Part shown: positions 1 to 9,263 of the stretch, piece by piece
Layout of the letters: every line of letters begins with the position of its first letter
Position numbering within the stretch: position 1 is the stretch's first letter
Source: Bdellovibrio bacteriovorus
GTDB lineage: Bacteria > Bdellovibrionota > Bdellovibrionia > Bdellovibrionales > Bdellovibrionaceae
Assembly (NCBI RefSeq): GCF_025558485.1
Contig: NZ_CP102930.1
Location: 248,001 to 312,000, forward strand
Direction: 5' to 3'
Length of the DNA: 64,000 nucleotides
The notes under the pieces: model-generated
The model's input: only the letters and a program-made list of their open reading frames with translations
Told to the model about the DNA's origin: nothing
Databases searched by the model: none
Program-made: the position numbers and the translations under genes

Positions 1-8
1 CTTCCCGA

Positions 9-1094
9 TTACATATCCAGAGTTGGTAGAACTTCAGACTCAATAGTCGCGTGAAGTGCATTGAGGGCTTCAATCGCAGTCTGTGCACGGGCACGACCGT
101 CTGGAGTGAAGATCGCCTGACCGAAGTCACCGCCGTTTGCCGGACGAATTGCTTCAATCAGATTGATACAATTGATGATGTCTGCTTCAACACGAGCAGC
201 CAGACCAGCGTCCACTCTTTCAACAAGAGCTTTTACGCCCGGTCCACGGTTTTTACCATAGTGACCAGTGTAGATGCTGTAAACAGAGCGAATGTTGTGC
301 TGGAAGTCTTTCAAAGAGTTCCATGCAAATGGAGATTCAACCAGCGCCATGTTTGCAGAACCGATATCCGCACCCATTGGGTCCGCCATTTTACCATTGG
401 CAACTTCGTCCACGATACCCATCATACCTTGAACGAATTCCTCCATAACCGCTCTTTCAGAAGCGTAGAACTGATTGTTCAGGCCCGGAGTGCTGATAAC
501 TTTCACATAGCCCGGAGCTTTTGGATTTTCCGGATCATAGTTTGTTGTCCAAGCGTGTGCCAGTTCAGCTGTGTGTTCAGCCAGCAGTTCTGCAGAAGCT
601 TGAAGATACTGAATCTGTTTTGTCGTCAAAGCAGACACAGGTTTTGTGTTGGAAGCTTTACCGTCACCGAACAAAAGGTATTCAAGAGTGTGGAAACCCT
701 GAAGGTTGGTACCCAAACCACGCACAAGGTCTGTGGTGATCGCACGGTTGGAATTCATAACCGCATCCAGATCCAGCTTGTTCAAAGGCCATGTATCAAG
801 CATTGGGTCGATACCCAAAGAATCCACCGGACCAAACAGGAAGGCTTCAGAGCTTTCCCAAGGAATACGGGCTGCACGCCAAGCGGCCTGAGCTTTATCC
901 AAATTTTCCTGATTTACGTTTGCCGCCAAAACATTCACTGCAGTGGAAAGATCCGCAGTTTTTGCCGCCAGGTCATTATAGGTCGCAAGAATCACATTGT
1001 AAGAAACGTGATTGATGATTTCTTTGTTGGAAGCCGCTTGTGCTGTAACACCAGCAAAAGCCAAAGCCGCCATCATCATTTTAAGAGCTTTCAT
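9..1094 (-). CDS. Imelysin-family (peptidase M75) exported protein
   Basis: A 361-residue protein with an N-terminal signal peptide ending about ...FAGVTAQA. The imelysin signature GxHxxE is present as GFHTLEYLLFG in the first half. Imelysins (IrpA, EfeO C-terminal domain) are two-domain helical-bundle proteins of the periplasm or outer membrane. They are linked to iron acquisition, and peptidase activity is doubtful for most members. The gene lies 37 bases behind the porin-like gene on the same strand, so the two are probably co-transcribed as an outer-membrane uptake pair. An SD-like AAGGAG precedes the ATG. The family call is firm. The transported or bound metal is inference. Confidence 0.88.
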   Translation of the reverse strand: MKALKMMMAALAFAGVTAQAASNKEIINHVSYNVILATYNDLAAKTADLSTAVNVLAANVNQENLDKAQAAWRAARIPWESSEAFLFGPVDSLGIDPMLDTWPLNKLDLDAVMNSNRAITTDLVRGLGTNLQGFHTLEYLLFGDGKASNTKPVSALTTKQIQYLQASAELLAEHTAELAHAWTTNYDPENPKAPGYVKVISTPGLNNQFYASERAVMEEFVQGMMGIVDEVANGKMADPMGADIGSANMALVESPFAWNSLKDFQHNIRSVYSIYTGHYGKNRGPGVKALVERVDAGLAARVEADIINCINLIEAIRPANGGDFGQAIFTPDGRARAQTAIEALNALHATIESEVLPTLDM

Positions 1095-1131
1095 TTAATA
1101 CTCCTTATGGTTGTTAATAAAAAATTAAAAT

Positions 1132-2463
1132 CTATTTTTCAAAAGCGGACAGGTCGAAACCGAATGCCACGTTCGCCTGATAAGTTTCTGGCAAACCCTG
1201 TAGCTCAGTTTTGTCACGAGAGTACTGAACCTTCATGAAGGCCGCAGTATCCCACATCCACATGAAGCCACCGGAACGACGACTGACATCGTAGCGTGGA
1301 TTCTTGGTGATATTCCCCTTAACATCGGCAAACGTGTTTACGTGTTCAGCCTTCACATAGAAAACCAAGCCCGGCGCTTCCCAGTCATAAGAAAGCTGCA
1401 CACTTTCCAGACGGGCTTTGGACCCCAGAGAGGCAAAAGCTTTTGGTTTTGCCAAACCACCCAATGTGGCGTTCGCCGCAGAAACTTTATCCGCATTGCT
1501 TAAAGAGCCTTCAATATATTCAGCAGCAATACCGAAACCATTCCATTTATAGTTCCCCATCACGGTTGTGATTTTGACTTCACCGGGAACTTTCAGTTTG
1601 TCCACTTTATAGCGGTTGTCCGTCGTATCACCCACATACTGGGAAATCGCCACGCCTGTGCCCTTGGCAACGCTGCCCCATTCAAGGCTGACCACAGTGG
1701 CCAGATTATCCGCATTCATATTTTCAAAGTGCCGCTGGTATCCACCGCCCACCCATGAATAAGTGCGGAAGAATTCAGAATTCAAACCGTTCACCAAAGA
1801 CAGACGGCCAGTGAAACCACTGTATTTCTGTTCAACGGAAACACCCGTTTCGGTCCAGCCCAGCGGGATCATACGGGCTTCAAGGTCAGAAGCCAGAATA
1901 GTTGGGTAACGGTGCGGTTTGCTTAGCACTGTACCCAGGGAAACGAACAAAGGAAACTTACCGATTTTCAATGCTGTGTTGGTCTTCTTGAAATCCTTTT
2001 TATAAACGATTTCCTTTAGAACAACCTCACCGCCTTTTTCGATTTCCTGTTCAAACTCACCGAATTCCTCAAAAGGATCGAATTCAACTGTTGTACCCAC
2101 GCCACCGTGTTCAATTTCAACTTCAAATTCAACTTTGGCGCTGTCGTTCAGGTGGTATTCCCCTTCAAAGGCAAACTCTGCCAAATCCATAGAACGGCGA
2201 ACGATAGGTTCCAGATTCTGGACCGTTTTAAAAGTCTCGCGCTGACTGAAAGAAATGTACCCGTAGGAAGTGAATTCAAACGTCGGGAAGTCTTTCTTTA
2301 ATTCCGGAACGGAAGCAACTTGTGTCGCTTGTGCCGGAGCAGCTTCTTCTGTTTTTTCAGAATTGGACTGAGCCGCTGGAGCGGTCGTCGTGGTTGTAGT
2401 GGAAGCTTCCTGAGCGTAAGCCGCGGAAGAAAAGGCAAAAAGGATAGATAGGGCCCATTTCAT
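1132..2463 (-). CDS. Outer-membrane porin-like beta-barrel protein
   Basis: A 443-residue protein. A signal peptide (MKWALSILFAFSSAAYA) is followed by a Thr/Ala-rich low-complexity linker (about residues 20-50), then a long region of alternating amphipathic strands typical of a porin barrel, ending in a short strand with a near-terminal Phe (DLSAFEK). An acidic Glu/Phe-rich insert (about residues 125-145) looks like an extracellular loop. I do not recognise the exact family; it resembles phosphate- or carboxylate-selective porins. GGAGATC lies 8 bases before the ATG. It is first in a two-gene unit with the imelysin, which suggests uptake of a metal or its complex (inference). Confidence 0.75.
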   Translation of the reverse strand: MKWALSILFAFSSAAYAQEASTTTTTTAPAAQSNSEKTEEAAPAQATQVASVPELKKDFPTFEFTSYGYISFSQRETFKTVQNLEPIVRRSMDLAEFAFEGEYHLNDSAKVEFEVEIEHGGVGTTVEFDPFEEFGEFEQEIEKGGEVVLKEIVYKKDFKKTNTALKIGKFPLFVSLGTVLSKPHRYPTILASDLEARMIPLGWTETGVSVEQKYSGFTGRLSLVNGLNSEFFRTYSWVGGGYQRHFENMNADNLATVVSLEWGSVAKGTGVAISQYVGDTTDNRYKVDKLKVPGEVKITTVMGNYKWNGFGIAAEYIEGSLSNADKVSAANATLGGLAKPKAFASLGSKARLESVQLSYDWEAPGLVFYVKAEHVNTFADVKGNITKNPRYDVSRRSGGFMWMWDTAAFMKVQYSRDKTELQGLPETYQANVAFGFDLSAFEK

Positions 2464-2539
2464 TTATCAAGATCTCCGTGATGAGGCCCGTTTGTAGGCC
2501 TGCGCCATAGAAAGGTAAAGGGGCGCGTTATGATTTCTC

Positions 2540-2593
2540 GATAACTGAGAATGACCTGAATGCCAGATGAAAGCTTATTGATAATAAGAATGA
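2540..2593 (-). promoter_or_regulatory. Candidate Fur-like operator pair upstream of the porin-imelysin unit
   Basis: The leader of the porin gene carries two related A/T-rich motifs, GATAACTGAGAATGA at 2540-2554 and GATAATAAGAATGA at 2580-2593. The second overlaps a perfect 15-base palindrome, CTTATT-GAT-AATAAG, at 2574-2588. The GATAAT/GAGAAT words recall iron-regulator boxes of the Fur family. Imelysin genes are often iron-controlled in other bacteria, which fits. The match to a full Fur consensus is only partial, so this is a suggestion. Confidence 0.25.
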
Positions 2594-2617
2594 GGGCTGT
2601 GGAAACTCATGGTTTTC

Positions 2618-3640
2618 TCAGAGGGGGGTGGCTAATTTTTTCATGAATTCCCGGGCCGAGCAGGGCTGCAAAGAACCCAATCCCTGCCCCGCCCAAAGGG
2701 ACTGAAAATCGGTCTGCCCCAGCTCTTGCGCACGTTTACGCAGTGGTGTCGTCAGCCAGTGCTGAATCGGATACGCCGGAATTTCCTCTTCGTGTTTTTT
2801 CATTTCTGCGGTGAATCTGTTGGTAAGCCCCCGAGCCCAGCGTCCCGTGAAGACTTTGATCATTTCAGACTGCTGCGGTGTTGCCGCAAGCAGCGCCTGT
2901 TTGTATTCGCAAGAAGCACCACTTTCATCGCAGACTAAAAAAGCCGTGCCGATCTGAACCGCAGCAGCCCCGACCGCCGTCACGCGTTCCAATCCCTGAC
3001 GATTAAAGATTCCGCCAGCCGCAATCACCGGAATTTTTAGATTTCCAGCCAAAGTCCGCACCAGTTCTTCCGTGGGAATAAATTGGAAAGTATCACCAAG
3101 GAAAGATCCGCGATGCCCGCCCGCTTCCGCCCCCTGTGCCACCACCGCATCACAGCCCTGTTCCTGTAGAACAAGGGCCTCTGCCAGTGTCGTTGCGGTA
3201 CCCATAATATAGACACCCTGGGACTTTAAAGCCTGCATCTGCTGAGGATTTAAATGACCAAAAGTAAAACTAAAAGCCGGAACTTTTTCCTGCAAGACCA
3301 CGTCCCACTGTTTTTCAAAAAGCTGCGGATCAAATTTCAGTCCCGGAACTTCAGACATCCCCAGTTCCTTGTAATAAGGAGCCAGCCATTCTTTCATCTT
3401 TTCGACCTGCGCTGTTTCAACCTGCACAGGATGGGGGATAAACAGATTTACAGAAAACGGTTTCTGCGTGCGGGCCTTCACCGCGCGTATCAAAGAGCGT
3501 AAGGCCTCAGGCGACATATAACCTGCTCCGATGGAGCCCAGCCCACCACATTCGGACACTTCAGAAATCAGCTCTGCCGTGGTGAATCCACCGGCCATGG
3601 GTCCTTGAATGATCGGCAGATCGGTCAGTGTCCAGTTCAT
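2618..3640 (-). CDS. Nitronate monooxygenase / NPD-family FMN oxidoreductase
   Basis: 340 residues with a TIM-barrel of the 2-nitropropane dioxygenase family. The N-terminus LPIIQGPMAGGFTTAEL carries the conserved QGPM(A) start, followed by GGLGSIGAGYM, the central GCDAVVAQGAEAGGHRG segment with its active-site His region, and the FMN-phosphate loop IPVIAAGGIF plus GAAAVQIGTAFL. Such enzymes oxidise alkyl nitronates with FMN and oxygen; some members are enoyl-ACP-type reductases. It is the last gene of the HIT-ppa-DUF1653 unit, 9 bases after DUF1653. AGGA lies 7 bases before the ATG. The family is certain; the physiological substrate is unknown. Confidence 0.9.
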   Translation of the reverse strand: MNWTLTDLPIIQGPMAGGFTTAELISEVSECGGLGSIGAGYMSPEALRSLIRAVKARTQKPFSVNLFIPHPVQVETAQVEKMKEWLAPYYKELGMSEVPGLKFDPQLFEKQWDVVLQEKVPAFSFTFGHLNPQQMQALKSQGVYIMGTATTLAEALVLQEQGCDAVVAQGAEAGGHRGSFLGDTFQFIPTEELVRTLAGNLKIPVIAAGGIFNRQGLERVTAVGAAAVQIGTAFLVCDESGASCEYKQALLAATPQQSEMIKVFTGRWARGLTNRFTAEMKKHEEEIPAYPIQHWLTTPLRKRAQELGQTDFQSLWAGQGLGSLQPCSAREFMKKLATPL

Positions 3641-3649
3641 TGGAAAATC

Positions 3650-3892
3650 CTACTTAAACATGAATTTAAAACGCGGAACCTTTTCCCCGTTTACATCCAC
3701 CAGTTCATTCCACATAGAGGCCGGACGACTCCACAAACGTCCCAACGGATTGTCGTACAAAGATTCATACAAAATCACTTCTTCCAAAGTTTCACTGTGA
3801 CGACCCACTCCGATCACACGATAAGGTTTTCCCTTGTAGTGCTGGTAGATGGCCCCAGGAATAACATCTGCTGTCGGTTTTTCGTTCTGCAT
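3650..3892 (-). CDS. DUF1653 domain protein
   Basis: An 80-residue protein consisting almost only of a DUF1653 domain: YQHYKGKPYRVIGVGRHSET followed by LEEVILYESLY and the WSRPASMWNE end. The family is small, widespread and of unknown role, and is often fused or adjacent to housekeeping enzymes. The ATG directly abuts the TAA stop of the upstream ppa gene, and its SD (GGAAG) lies inside the ppa coding end. Translation of the two is therefore probably coupled. No signal peptide or membrane segment is visible, so it is cytoplasmic. Confidence 0.85.
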   Translation of the reverse strand: MQNEKPTADVIPGAIYQHYKGKPYRVIGVGRHSETLEEVILYESLYDNPLGRLWSRPASMWNELVDVNGEKVPRFKFMFK

Positions 3893-4444
3893 TTATCTTC
3901 CTGACTCTTTCAGAAGACGGGATTTTTCTTTTTCATACAGCTCAAAGGATTCAGTGATGATCTTCAGTGTTTCCGGCAAATCCAAAAAGCCTTCGACTTC
4001 CACTTTTTTGTTTTCCAGACCTTTATAGATCTCAAAGAAGTTTCTGATCTCTTTCAACTGATGAGGGGCCAGATCCTTGATCGTCTGAACATGTGCCATC
4101 TCCGGATCATCTTCGTGCACCGCAATCACCTTGTCGTCGGATTCCCCCTGATCAATCATGCGCATGCAGCCCACAGGACGAGCACGCATCAAAGACAGTG
4201 GATAAACCTCGGCCTGTCCCAGTACCAGAATGTCCAAGGGATCATGATCCCCGCAATAGCTGCGTGGAATGAAACCATAATTGGCCGGATAGTGAACTGA
4301 ACTGTACAACACCCGGTCCACCTTCAACAAACCTGAAGCCTTGTCCAATTCAAACTTGGTTTTGGAGCCTTGAGGAATTTCAATCAAAGCCGTTACAATC
4401 TGCGGAGCCTTTTCACCGGGACTGATGTCATGCCAAGGATTCAT
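3893..4444 (-). CDS. ppa: Inorganic pyrophosphatase (family I)
   Basis: 183 residues, close to the bacterial family I size. It hydrolyses pyrophosphate to two phosphates in the cytosol and so drives biosynthetic reactions. Visible family features are VEIP-like [17 protein letters not shown], the YPANYGFIP loop and the metal-binding signature [10 protein letters not shown] (consensus D-[SGDN]-D-[PE]-[LIVMF]-D). It also has the acidic [10 protein letters not shown] segment and the C-terminal [13 protein letters not shown] lies about 6 bases before the start. It is the middle gene of a four-gene minus-strand operon, 18 bases after the HIT gene. Confidence 0.95.
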   Translation of the reverse strand: MNPWHDISPGEKAPQIVTALIEIPQGSKTKFELDKASGLLKVDRVLYSSVHYPANYGFIPRSYCGDHDPLDILVLGQAEVYPLSLMRARPVGCMRMIDQGESDDKVIAVHEDDPEMAHVQTIKDLAPHQLKEIRNFFEIYKGLENKKVEVEGFLDLPETLKIITESFELYEKEKSRLLKESGR

Positions 4445-4462
4445 GGGGACCTCCAGAGGGGG

Positions 4463-4861
4463 TTATAAACTTTCCAGATGCTTGATGATCTCGGACTGAA
4501 TCTGCTTCATCTCGGCATCAGAACGACGCTGAGCTCTTTTGAAATCCAGATCCGGAATGGACCAGGCCGGAATCAGATGCAAATGGTAATGAGGCACTTC
4601 AAATCCCGCCACCATCTGCCCCACACGCGGAGAACCTGCCGCCTTTAAAATAGCCTTGCCGATTTTCTGGGACACTTTATGAAGGTGCGCATATGTTTCT
4701 GCCGGAACCTCGGTCCAATGATTGATTTCTTCCTTACTGATCACCAGTGTATGCCCCAAGTTGACCTGGTCCAAGGCGAGGAAAGAAAGAACGCGGTCGT
4801 CTTCATAGATTTTGTAACAAGGCAGTTCGCCGGAAATGATTTTCGTAAATACGGAAGCCAT
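4463..4861 (-). CDS. HIT-family nucleotide-binding hydrolase
   Basis: 132 residues forming one histidine-triad domain. The opening CxxC-less start SVFTKIISGELPCYKIYEDD is typical of Hint/HinT proteins, and the catalytic triad HYHLHLIP (H-x-H-x-H) is intact near residue 100. Members hydrolyse nucleoside phosphoramidates or related adenylated compounds. AAGGAG lies 6 bases before the ATG. It is the first gene of the operon running to the nitronate monooxygenase. The HIT call is firm; the exact substrate is not determined by sequence. Confidence 0.92.
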   Translation of the reverse strand: MASVFTKIISGELPCYKIYEDDRVLSFLALDQVNLGHTLVISKEEINHWTEVPAETYAHLHKVSQKIGKAILKAAGSPRVGQMVAGFEVPHYHLHLIPAWSIPDLDFKRAQRRSDAEMKQIQSEIIKHLESL

Positions 4862-4999
4862 GAGTTCTCCTTCAATTTATTCGGAACAGAAAAATCATGC
4901 CTTAATCTGAGACGTTTGGCCAGTCCTCCACAATTGTTCAACACTCCCCATTAAGAATAGAAGTCGGTCCAATACAAACCCTATGGTAGGCTGGAGTTT

Positions 5000-5674
5000 A
5001 TGAGCACAATTTTTTTACTTGAAGATGATCCTGTGATTGGCAAAGCCGTTCAGTTGCAACTGGAGCTGGACAACTACAAGGTGGAATGGGTTCAGTCCGT
5101 CACCGAGGCCAAAATTAAAAGTAAAATGATTCAAGCTGACATGTTCCTGCTGGATATCAATTTACCCGATGGCACTGGCCTTGATTTTTGCCAATGGCTG
5201 CGCACGGAAGGATTAAAAAATCCAGTGATCTTTCTGACCGCACGCACGGATGAAGAAAGTGTGATTCAGGGATTTGATCAGGGGGCCAATGATTATGTTC
5301 GCAAGCCCTTCAGTCAACGGGAATTGACCGCGCGTATTCGCAACCAGTTGGCGGACAACAAACCATCCCTGGATCTTGTCCGCTTCGGAGGCCTGACTTT
5401 GATTAAGAATCAACAGATCCTGAAAAACGGTGAGTCCCTGATCAATCTGAATCGCCGCGAGTTTGAAATCCTGACGACTTTCTTTGAACATCCGGAAACA
5501 ATTGTGACTCGTGAACAGTTGATTGAACGCCTGGCTTCAGGCGAGGAAATCTACGACCGCACGGTGGATTCTCACATCAGTCACATCCGTTCCAAATTAC
5601 AAAAGAATGGTGTTACAGCAGTGAAGATCAACTCGGTCTATGGCCAGGGTTATCGTCTGGAAAAAGCCGTTTAG
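5000..5674 (+). CDS. OmpR/PhoB-type response regulator
   Basis: 224 residues. The receiver domain (about 1-115) has acidic pocket residues in LLEDD, the phospho-acceptor Asp in MFLLDINLPDGTG, the conserved Thr in VIFLTAR and the Lys in YVRKPF. The C-terminal winged helix (about 125-222) has the RREFEIL, DSHISHIRSKL and GQGYRLE signatures of OmpR-family DNA binding. CTGGAG precedes the ATG. No histidine kinase lies next to it, so it is an orphan regulator with an unknown partner. The neighbouring genes give no hint of its targets. Confidence 0.92.
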   Translation: MSTIFLLEDDPVIGKAVQLQLELDNYKVEWVQSVTEAKIKSKMIQADMFLLDINLPDGTGLDFCQWLRTEGLKNPVIFLTARTDEESVIQGFDQGANDYVRKPFSQRELTARIRNQLADNKPSLDLVRFGGLTLIKNQQILKNGESLINLNRREFEILTTFFEHPETIVTREQLIERLASGEEIYDRTVDSHISHIRSKLQKNGVTAVKINSVYGQGYRLEKAV

Positions 5675-5682
5675 TCCTCTCC

Positions 5683-5709
5683 GGCCAGAGTATCCCTCCC
5701 GCTCTGGCC
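5683..5709. terminator. Hairpin after the response regulator
   Basis: An 8-bp perfect inverted repeat, GGCCAGAG at 5683-5690 and CTCTGGCC at 5702-5709 with an 11-base loop, lies 8 bases after the stop codon. There is no clear U tract, so it is a weak terminator or an RNA-end stabilising hairpin. Confidence 0.35.
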
Positions 5710-5787
5710 ATCTCATTATGATCACAAGGTCCTAACTCCACAGTCACTCAATACTTGCTCGCTAGCATTAAGTTCAAAGGCGGGCGT

Positions 5788-7497
5788 ATGTTTAAAAAAA
5801 TTCTTCCAACCACTGTTCTTCTGCTTCTGATTCCCCTGGCTTCCGTGGCCCAGGTTTCCATGTGGGGAACCGGTATATACGGCGGAATGCAAAGCTGTTC
5901 GACGGGGATGAAAGCCGGAAATGGCGCCACCAGCGTTGATGACACCACCAAAGAAATCCAGGCCGAAATTCAGGAAGCCCAACAGCAATTGAAGGCCAAA
6001 AAATCCGAAAAGAAGAAAATAGACCGCACTTTGACCCGCACCAGACAGAATATTGAAAAATCCATCGCCAGCGACTATGCCGATTTTATTTTTGAGCACA
6101 TGGAAAATTCCCGCCGCTGTGAAGAGTATCGCGGCATGCAATCAGAAAATCAGGACTTCACCGCTGAAGGACAAGAAGGCGAAGCCACCCTGCCCAACGC
6201 CAGCATGATTCCGGTTCATGGCTTCACCGTCAGCGAATGGCGCCAGTATTGCGATCAGGGTAAAAGCGGTTCCGTCAGTGGATCGGTCTGCACCAACATC
6301 AAATTCAAAGAAACCGACGGCGGCCGTCAGGATGCCACCACCTGTAAAAAAGGTCTGACTGATTATCGCAAGCAACATTCCCAGTCCGAAAAACTTCAAA
6401 GGGAAATTGAGGGACTTGAAGACACGATTGCCCGCGCCAAAGAGGATCTGAAAGATGCCAAGCAGGATGCTCTGGAAGCCCGTCGCGAGGGCCTGGCGCA
6501 AACTGAAGGTGATATTTGTATCGAGTGTATGCAACAAGGCAGTGGCGGACAGTCTCAACGCCCGCAAACAGACTGGGCCAATGTTATTGCCAATGTTGGA
6601 ACGGGCCTTTTTGCCTCTTACATGGGTTACAAACAAAACCAAATGGTCGCCGAATACAATTCCAATGCAGGATGGCCGACACAGTCTTATCCGGCCCTTT
6701 CTTACGGCTATCCTTATCTGATGTCCGGTCTTTATGGGGCGGTTAGCGGCGCCACCGGTCAGGGAACCTTTGGCTGTGGCAGCACGATGGGTGGCACCGG
6801 CAATATGAATGGTCCGATGGGTATGACCGGGGCTTACGGAATGGGGGGCATGTATGGCTCTGCCGGAGGCGCGTTCGGATACCCGGCCGGAATGATGGGG
6901 AACAACATGGGCGGCGGAATCTATATGGGCGGCATGTCGCCATGGGGTATGAACGGTGGAGTGCCCAGCTATGGTTACGGCATGGGCAATATGATGGGTT
7001 ATGGCTCGATGATGGGGAACAACATGATGAGCAGCATGATGGGTGGCCTTGTCGGTTACGGTGGGCTTATGGGTAGCTACGGGTCCATGATGGGATCAAT
7101 GATGGGCACTGGCAATATGATGGGTTACGGAATCGGCTATGGCAGCAATATGATGGGCATGGGAAGCATGATGGGTTATGACTCGTCGTCATTGGCCTTA
7201 CAGCAGCAAATGATGCAAATGCAATTACAACAATATCAAACGGCCATGCAGTACCAGCAACAGTATCAACAGCAAATGGTGCAAAAATACCAAACTGTCT
7301 CTTCCTTACAGCAGGAGCTCTACAGTCTGATGGCGCGCATTCAACAAGTACAGTATGGCGGCACCAGTTATATCGGCGGAACGCTGGGAACCGGAACTTC
7401 CATTTACACCGGCAGCTACGGTTCCACTCTCGTCCCCACTCCGATAACCAACTCAACCACCACGATCACTCCGACCGTGATCCCGGCCAGTCGATAA
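5788..7497 (+). CDS. Exported coiled-coil protein with Met/Gly-rich and Gln-rich tails
   Basis: I do not recognise this protein. I set the start at the ATG at 5788, giving 569 residues, because AAAGGCGGG precedes it and a clean signal peptide follows (MFKKILPTTVLLLLIPLASVA). The mature part has a charged coiled coil (about residues 45-100), a Cys-bearing middle domain, a second coiled coil (about 195-240) and a CIECM motif. Next comes about 200 residues of Met/Gly/Tyr/Asn repeats of the MMGYGSMMGNN kind. A Gln-rich helical stretch (QQQMMQMQLQQYQ) and a Thr/Ser-rich end close it. Possible roles are a surface or periplasmic structural protein, a self-assembling low-complexity protein, or a metal (copper) binder; none is shown. 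It converges on the transpeptidase gene with a 4-base gap. Confidence 0.7.
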   Translation: MFKKILPTTVLLLLIPLASVAQVSMWGTGIYGGMQSCSTGMKAGNGATSVDDTTKEIQAEIQEAQQQLKAKKSEKKKIDRTLTRTRQNIEKSIASDYADFIFEHMENSRRCEEYRGMQSENQDFTAEGQEGEATLPNASMIPVHGFTVSEWRQYCDQGKSGSVSGSVCTNIKFKETDGGRQDATTCKKGLTDYRKQHSQSEKLQREIEGLEDTIARAKEDLKDAKQDALEARREGLAQTEGDICIECMQQGSGGQSQRPQTDWANVIANVGTGLFASYMGYKQNQMVAEYNSNAGWPTQSYPALSYGYPYLMSGLYGAVSGATGQGTFGCGSTMGGTGNMNGPMGMTGAYGMGGMYGSAGGAFGYPAGMMGNNMGGGIYMGGMSPWGMNGGVPSYGYGMGNMMGYGSMMGNNMMSSMMGGLVGYGGLMGSYGSMMGSMMGTGNMMGYGIGYGSNMMGMGSMMGYDSSSLALQQQMMQMQLQQYQTAMQYQQQYQQQMVQKYQTVSSLQQELYSLMARIQQVQYGGTSYIGGTLGTGTSIYTGSYGSTLVPTPITNSTTTITPTVIPASR

Positions 7498-7501
7498 CTG
7501 C

Positions 7502-9019
7502 TTACCAGGCACCCAGCCTTAACAGGCGGGTGCCTTGCTTATAGGAATCCTCCGCGAATCTTAACACTCCATCAGAGCTCAGTTGAGATGTCAGGAAGAC
7601 CATATAAACCGGCATCGGCTGTTTTAACTGCACACGCGTGTCGTTATCCAGAACCTCTCCGGGCTTGGCCATGTATCTTTCAATGGCCCGGCGATCCCAG
7701 GCCGTTCCCCGCATCAGGTATTCAGCGAGATCCACAGGCTTTTCAACTCTTACGCATCCGGAGCTGAGAAGTCTGTGGGGCTCCACAAACAGTTCCCGCT
7801 GATTGGTGTCGTGCAGATAGATCGCGTAAGAATTTGTCATCATAAACTTCAAAGATCCCAACGCATTCATGCGATGCGGTCGCTGACGAATATAGATATT
7901 GGCATCCTGATTCGGGTCCATATTGTACCAGTCGATACTGGCCGGATCGAGCTTCTGTGTGAAGGACTTGTTCCAGACCTCATAGTTGTGGCTGTCAAAG
8001 TACTGACGAATTTCCCACGGCCATAGATTTTTTATTTCCTCCACCTTATCTTCACGGAAAATTGTCGGTGGCACCACCCAGAAGGGGTTGATCACCAGAT
8101 AAACGATTTTGTCTTTCATCGTGGGTGATTTACGTTCCGGGCGACCATTGATTGTACGGAAGCTCATCGTGTAAAGACTGCCACCCGTTTTATCCACCAG
8201 ACTGAAATAAGACATCGCCAGATTCACAAAGATATAGCGATCTTCAAAGTATTGCGGGAACCAGCGCAGCTTTTCCATGTCCAAACGCACCTGCCGCATG
8301 CGCTCCTGACAGGACACATTCAAATACTTCCAGGTCTTTCCCCCCGGAGAAATTTTGCTGTCGGGTTTAAAGCGTAAATTCCACTGAATGTCATTCACCG
8401 CTGCCACCACTTTGTCATCAAAAGCATTGTCCAGACTGTTCATCGTATATCCCAGCTGGGACATACGGCTTTTCAAAGGGATCAGCACAGGATCTTTGCT
8501 TCCCAGCTTCAGGGTCTTTTTCACTTTGGGAAGGGCCACCCATTCCCCCGCCTGACAGATGCGGTCCAATTTACGCAAGCTGTCCCGCAGGGCCAGATAC
8601 TGTGGCGACTGAGGTGACATGGCTTCCAACACAGCCCACGGATTGTATGAAACGGCCACCAGCTTCGCCTCCAGTTCTTTCACTGTGGGAAACACCTTCC
8701 GTGTCAGTTTCACATCCACGCCCACCAGAGCCGGGTCCACCACACCTGAAGACACATCTCTTAACAGCCGCAGAAAATTTAAATTGGCCTGGGATTTCAG
8801 ATTCGGATTACCCGAATCCTGAAGGTAAGTGGACTCCATCGAGTCACTCCAGTAGCTTTTCGTATTCACACCGTGGTCTCCGGATCGAATCATCGCCTCG
8901 CGCAGATCCATCAAGGATATTCTATCTACAACGGTCAGGTACTCCTTTTGAGTCTGTGCATTCACAGCCAGGGACAGGCTCAGAACAACCCAGAAAGCCA
9001 TGAAACGTATCAACTCCAT
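7502..9019 (-). CDS. L,D-transpeptidase, YcbB/LdtD type
   Basis: 505 residues with a signal peptide (MAFWVVLSLSLAVNA core). The order is an N-terminal scaffold domain, a peptidoglycan-binding domain of the PG_binding_1 kind (about 165-240, around LKSRMSQLGYTMNSL), then a large YkuD catalytic domain. The catalytic motif is intact: His in IYLHDTN and the nucleophile Cys (about residue 422) in SSGCVRV. Such enzymes form 3-3 cross-links in peptidoglycan or attach lipoprotein or D-amino acids in the periplasm. In a predator that remodels prey wall the target could be self or prey wall; sequence alone does not decide. An ATG 18 bases downstream is an alternative start. Confidence 0.9.
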   Translation of the reverse strand: MELIRFMAFWVVLSLSLAVNAQTQKEYLTVVDRISLMDLREAMIRSGDHGVNTKSYWSDSMESTYLQDSGNPNLKSQANLNFLRLLRDVSSGVVDPALVGVDVKLTRKVFPTVKELEAKLVAVSYNPWAVLEAMSPQSPQYLALRDSLRKLDRICQAGEWVALPKVKKTLKLGSKDPVLIPLKSRMSQLGYTMNSLDNAFDDKVVAAVNDIQWNLRFKPDSKISPGGKTWKYLNVSCQERMRQVRLDMEKLRWFPQYFEDRYIFVNLAMSYFSLVDKTGGSLYTMSFRTINGRPERKSPTMKDKIVYLVINPFWVVPPTIFREDKVEEIKNLWPWEIRQYFDSHNYEVWNKSFTQKLDPASIDWYNMDPNQDANIYIRQRPHRMNALGSLKFMMTNSYAIYLHDTNQRELFVEPHRLLSSGCVRVEKPVDLAEYLMRGTAWDRRAIERYMAKPGEVLDNDTRVQLKQPMPVYMVFLTSQLSSDGVLRFAEDSYKQGTRLLRLGAW

Positions 9020-9263
9020 AACCCCTCCTCATGTTCTTCCTTATCTAAATTTTGGCCATAAACGGGCTGCAATGTTAGGGTTGGACTGGGCCTCTGCCCG
9101 GATTCTTTCCAAAACTAAACCTAACATCTGCAATTGGACATTTTTCTGGCTTCGAGTTTGCTCCTTACCAAAAGTGACAGGAGTCTTGCTGCCGTAAGAT
9201 ATCTAATGCGAGCTGATCGCATAAAAGATCTACACCTGTTGAACTTTTTTGGGAGGTCTCAGA

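Noticed and set aside
51..1238. Long plus-strand frame of 395 codons opposite the imelysin
   Set aside because: Antisense shadow of a clearly exported, family-matched protein; it has no signal, domain or sensible SD.
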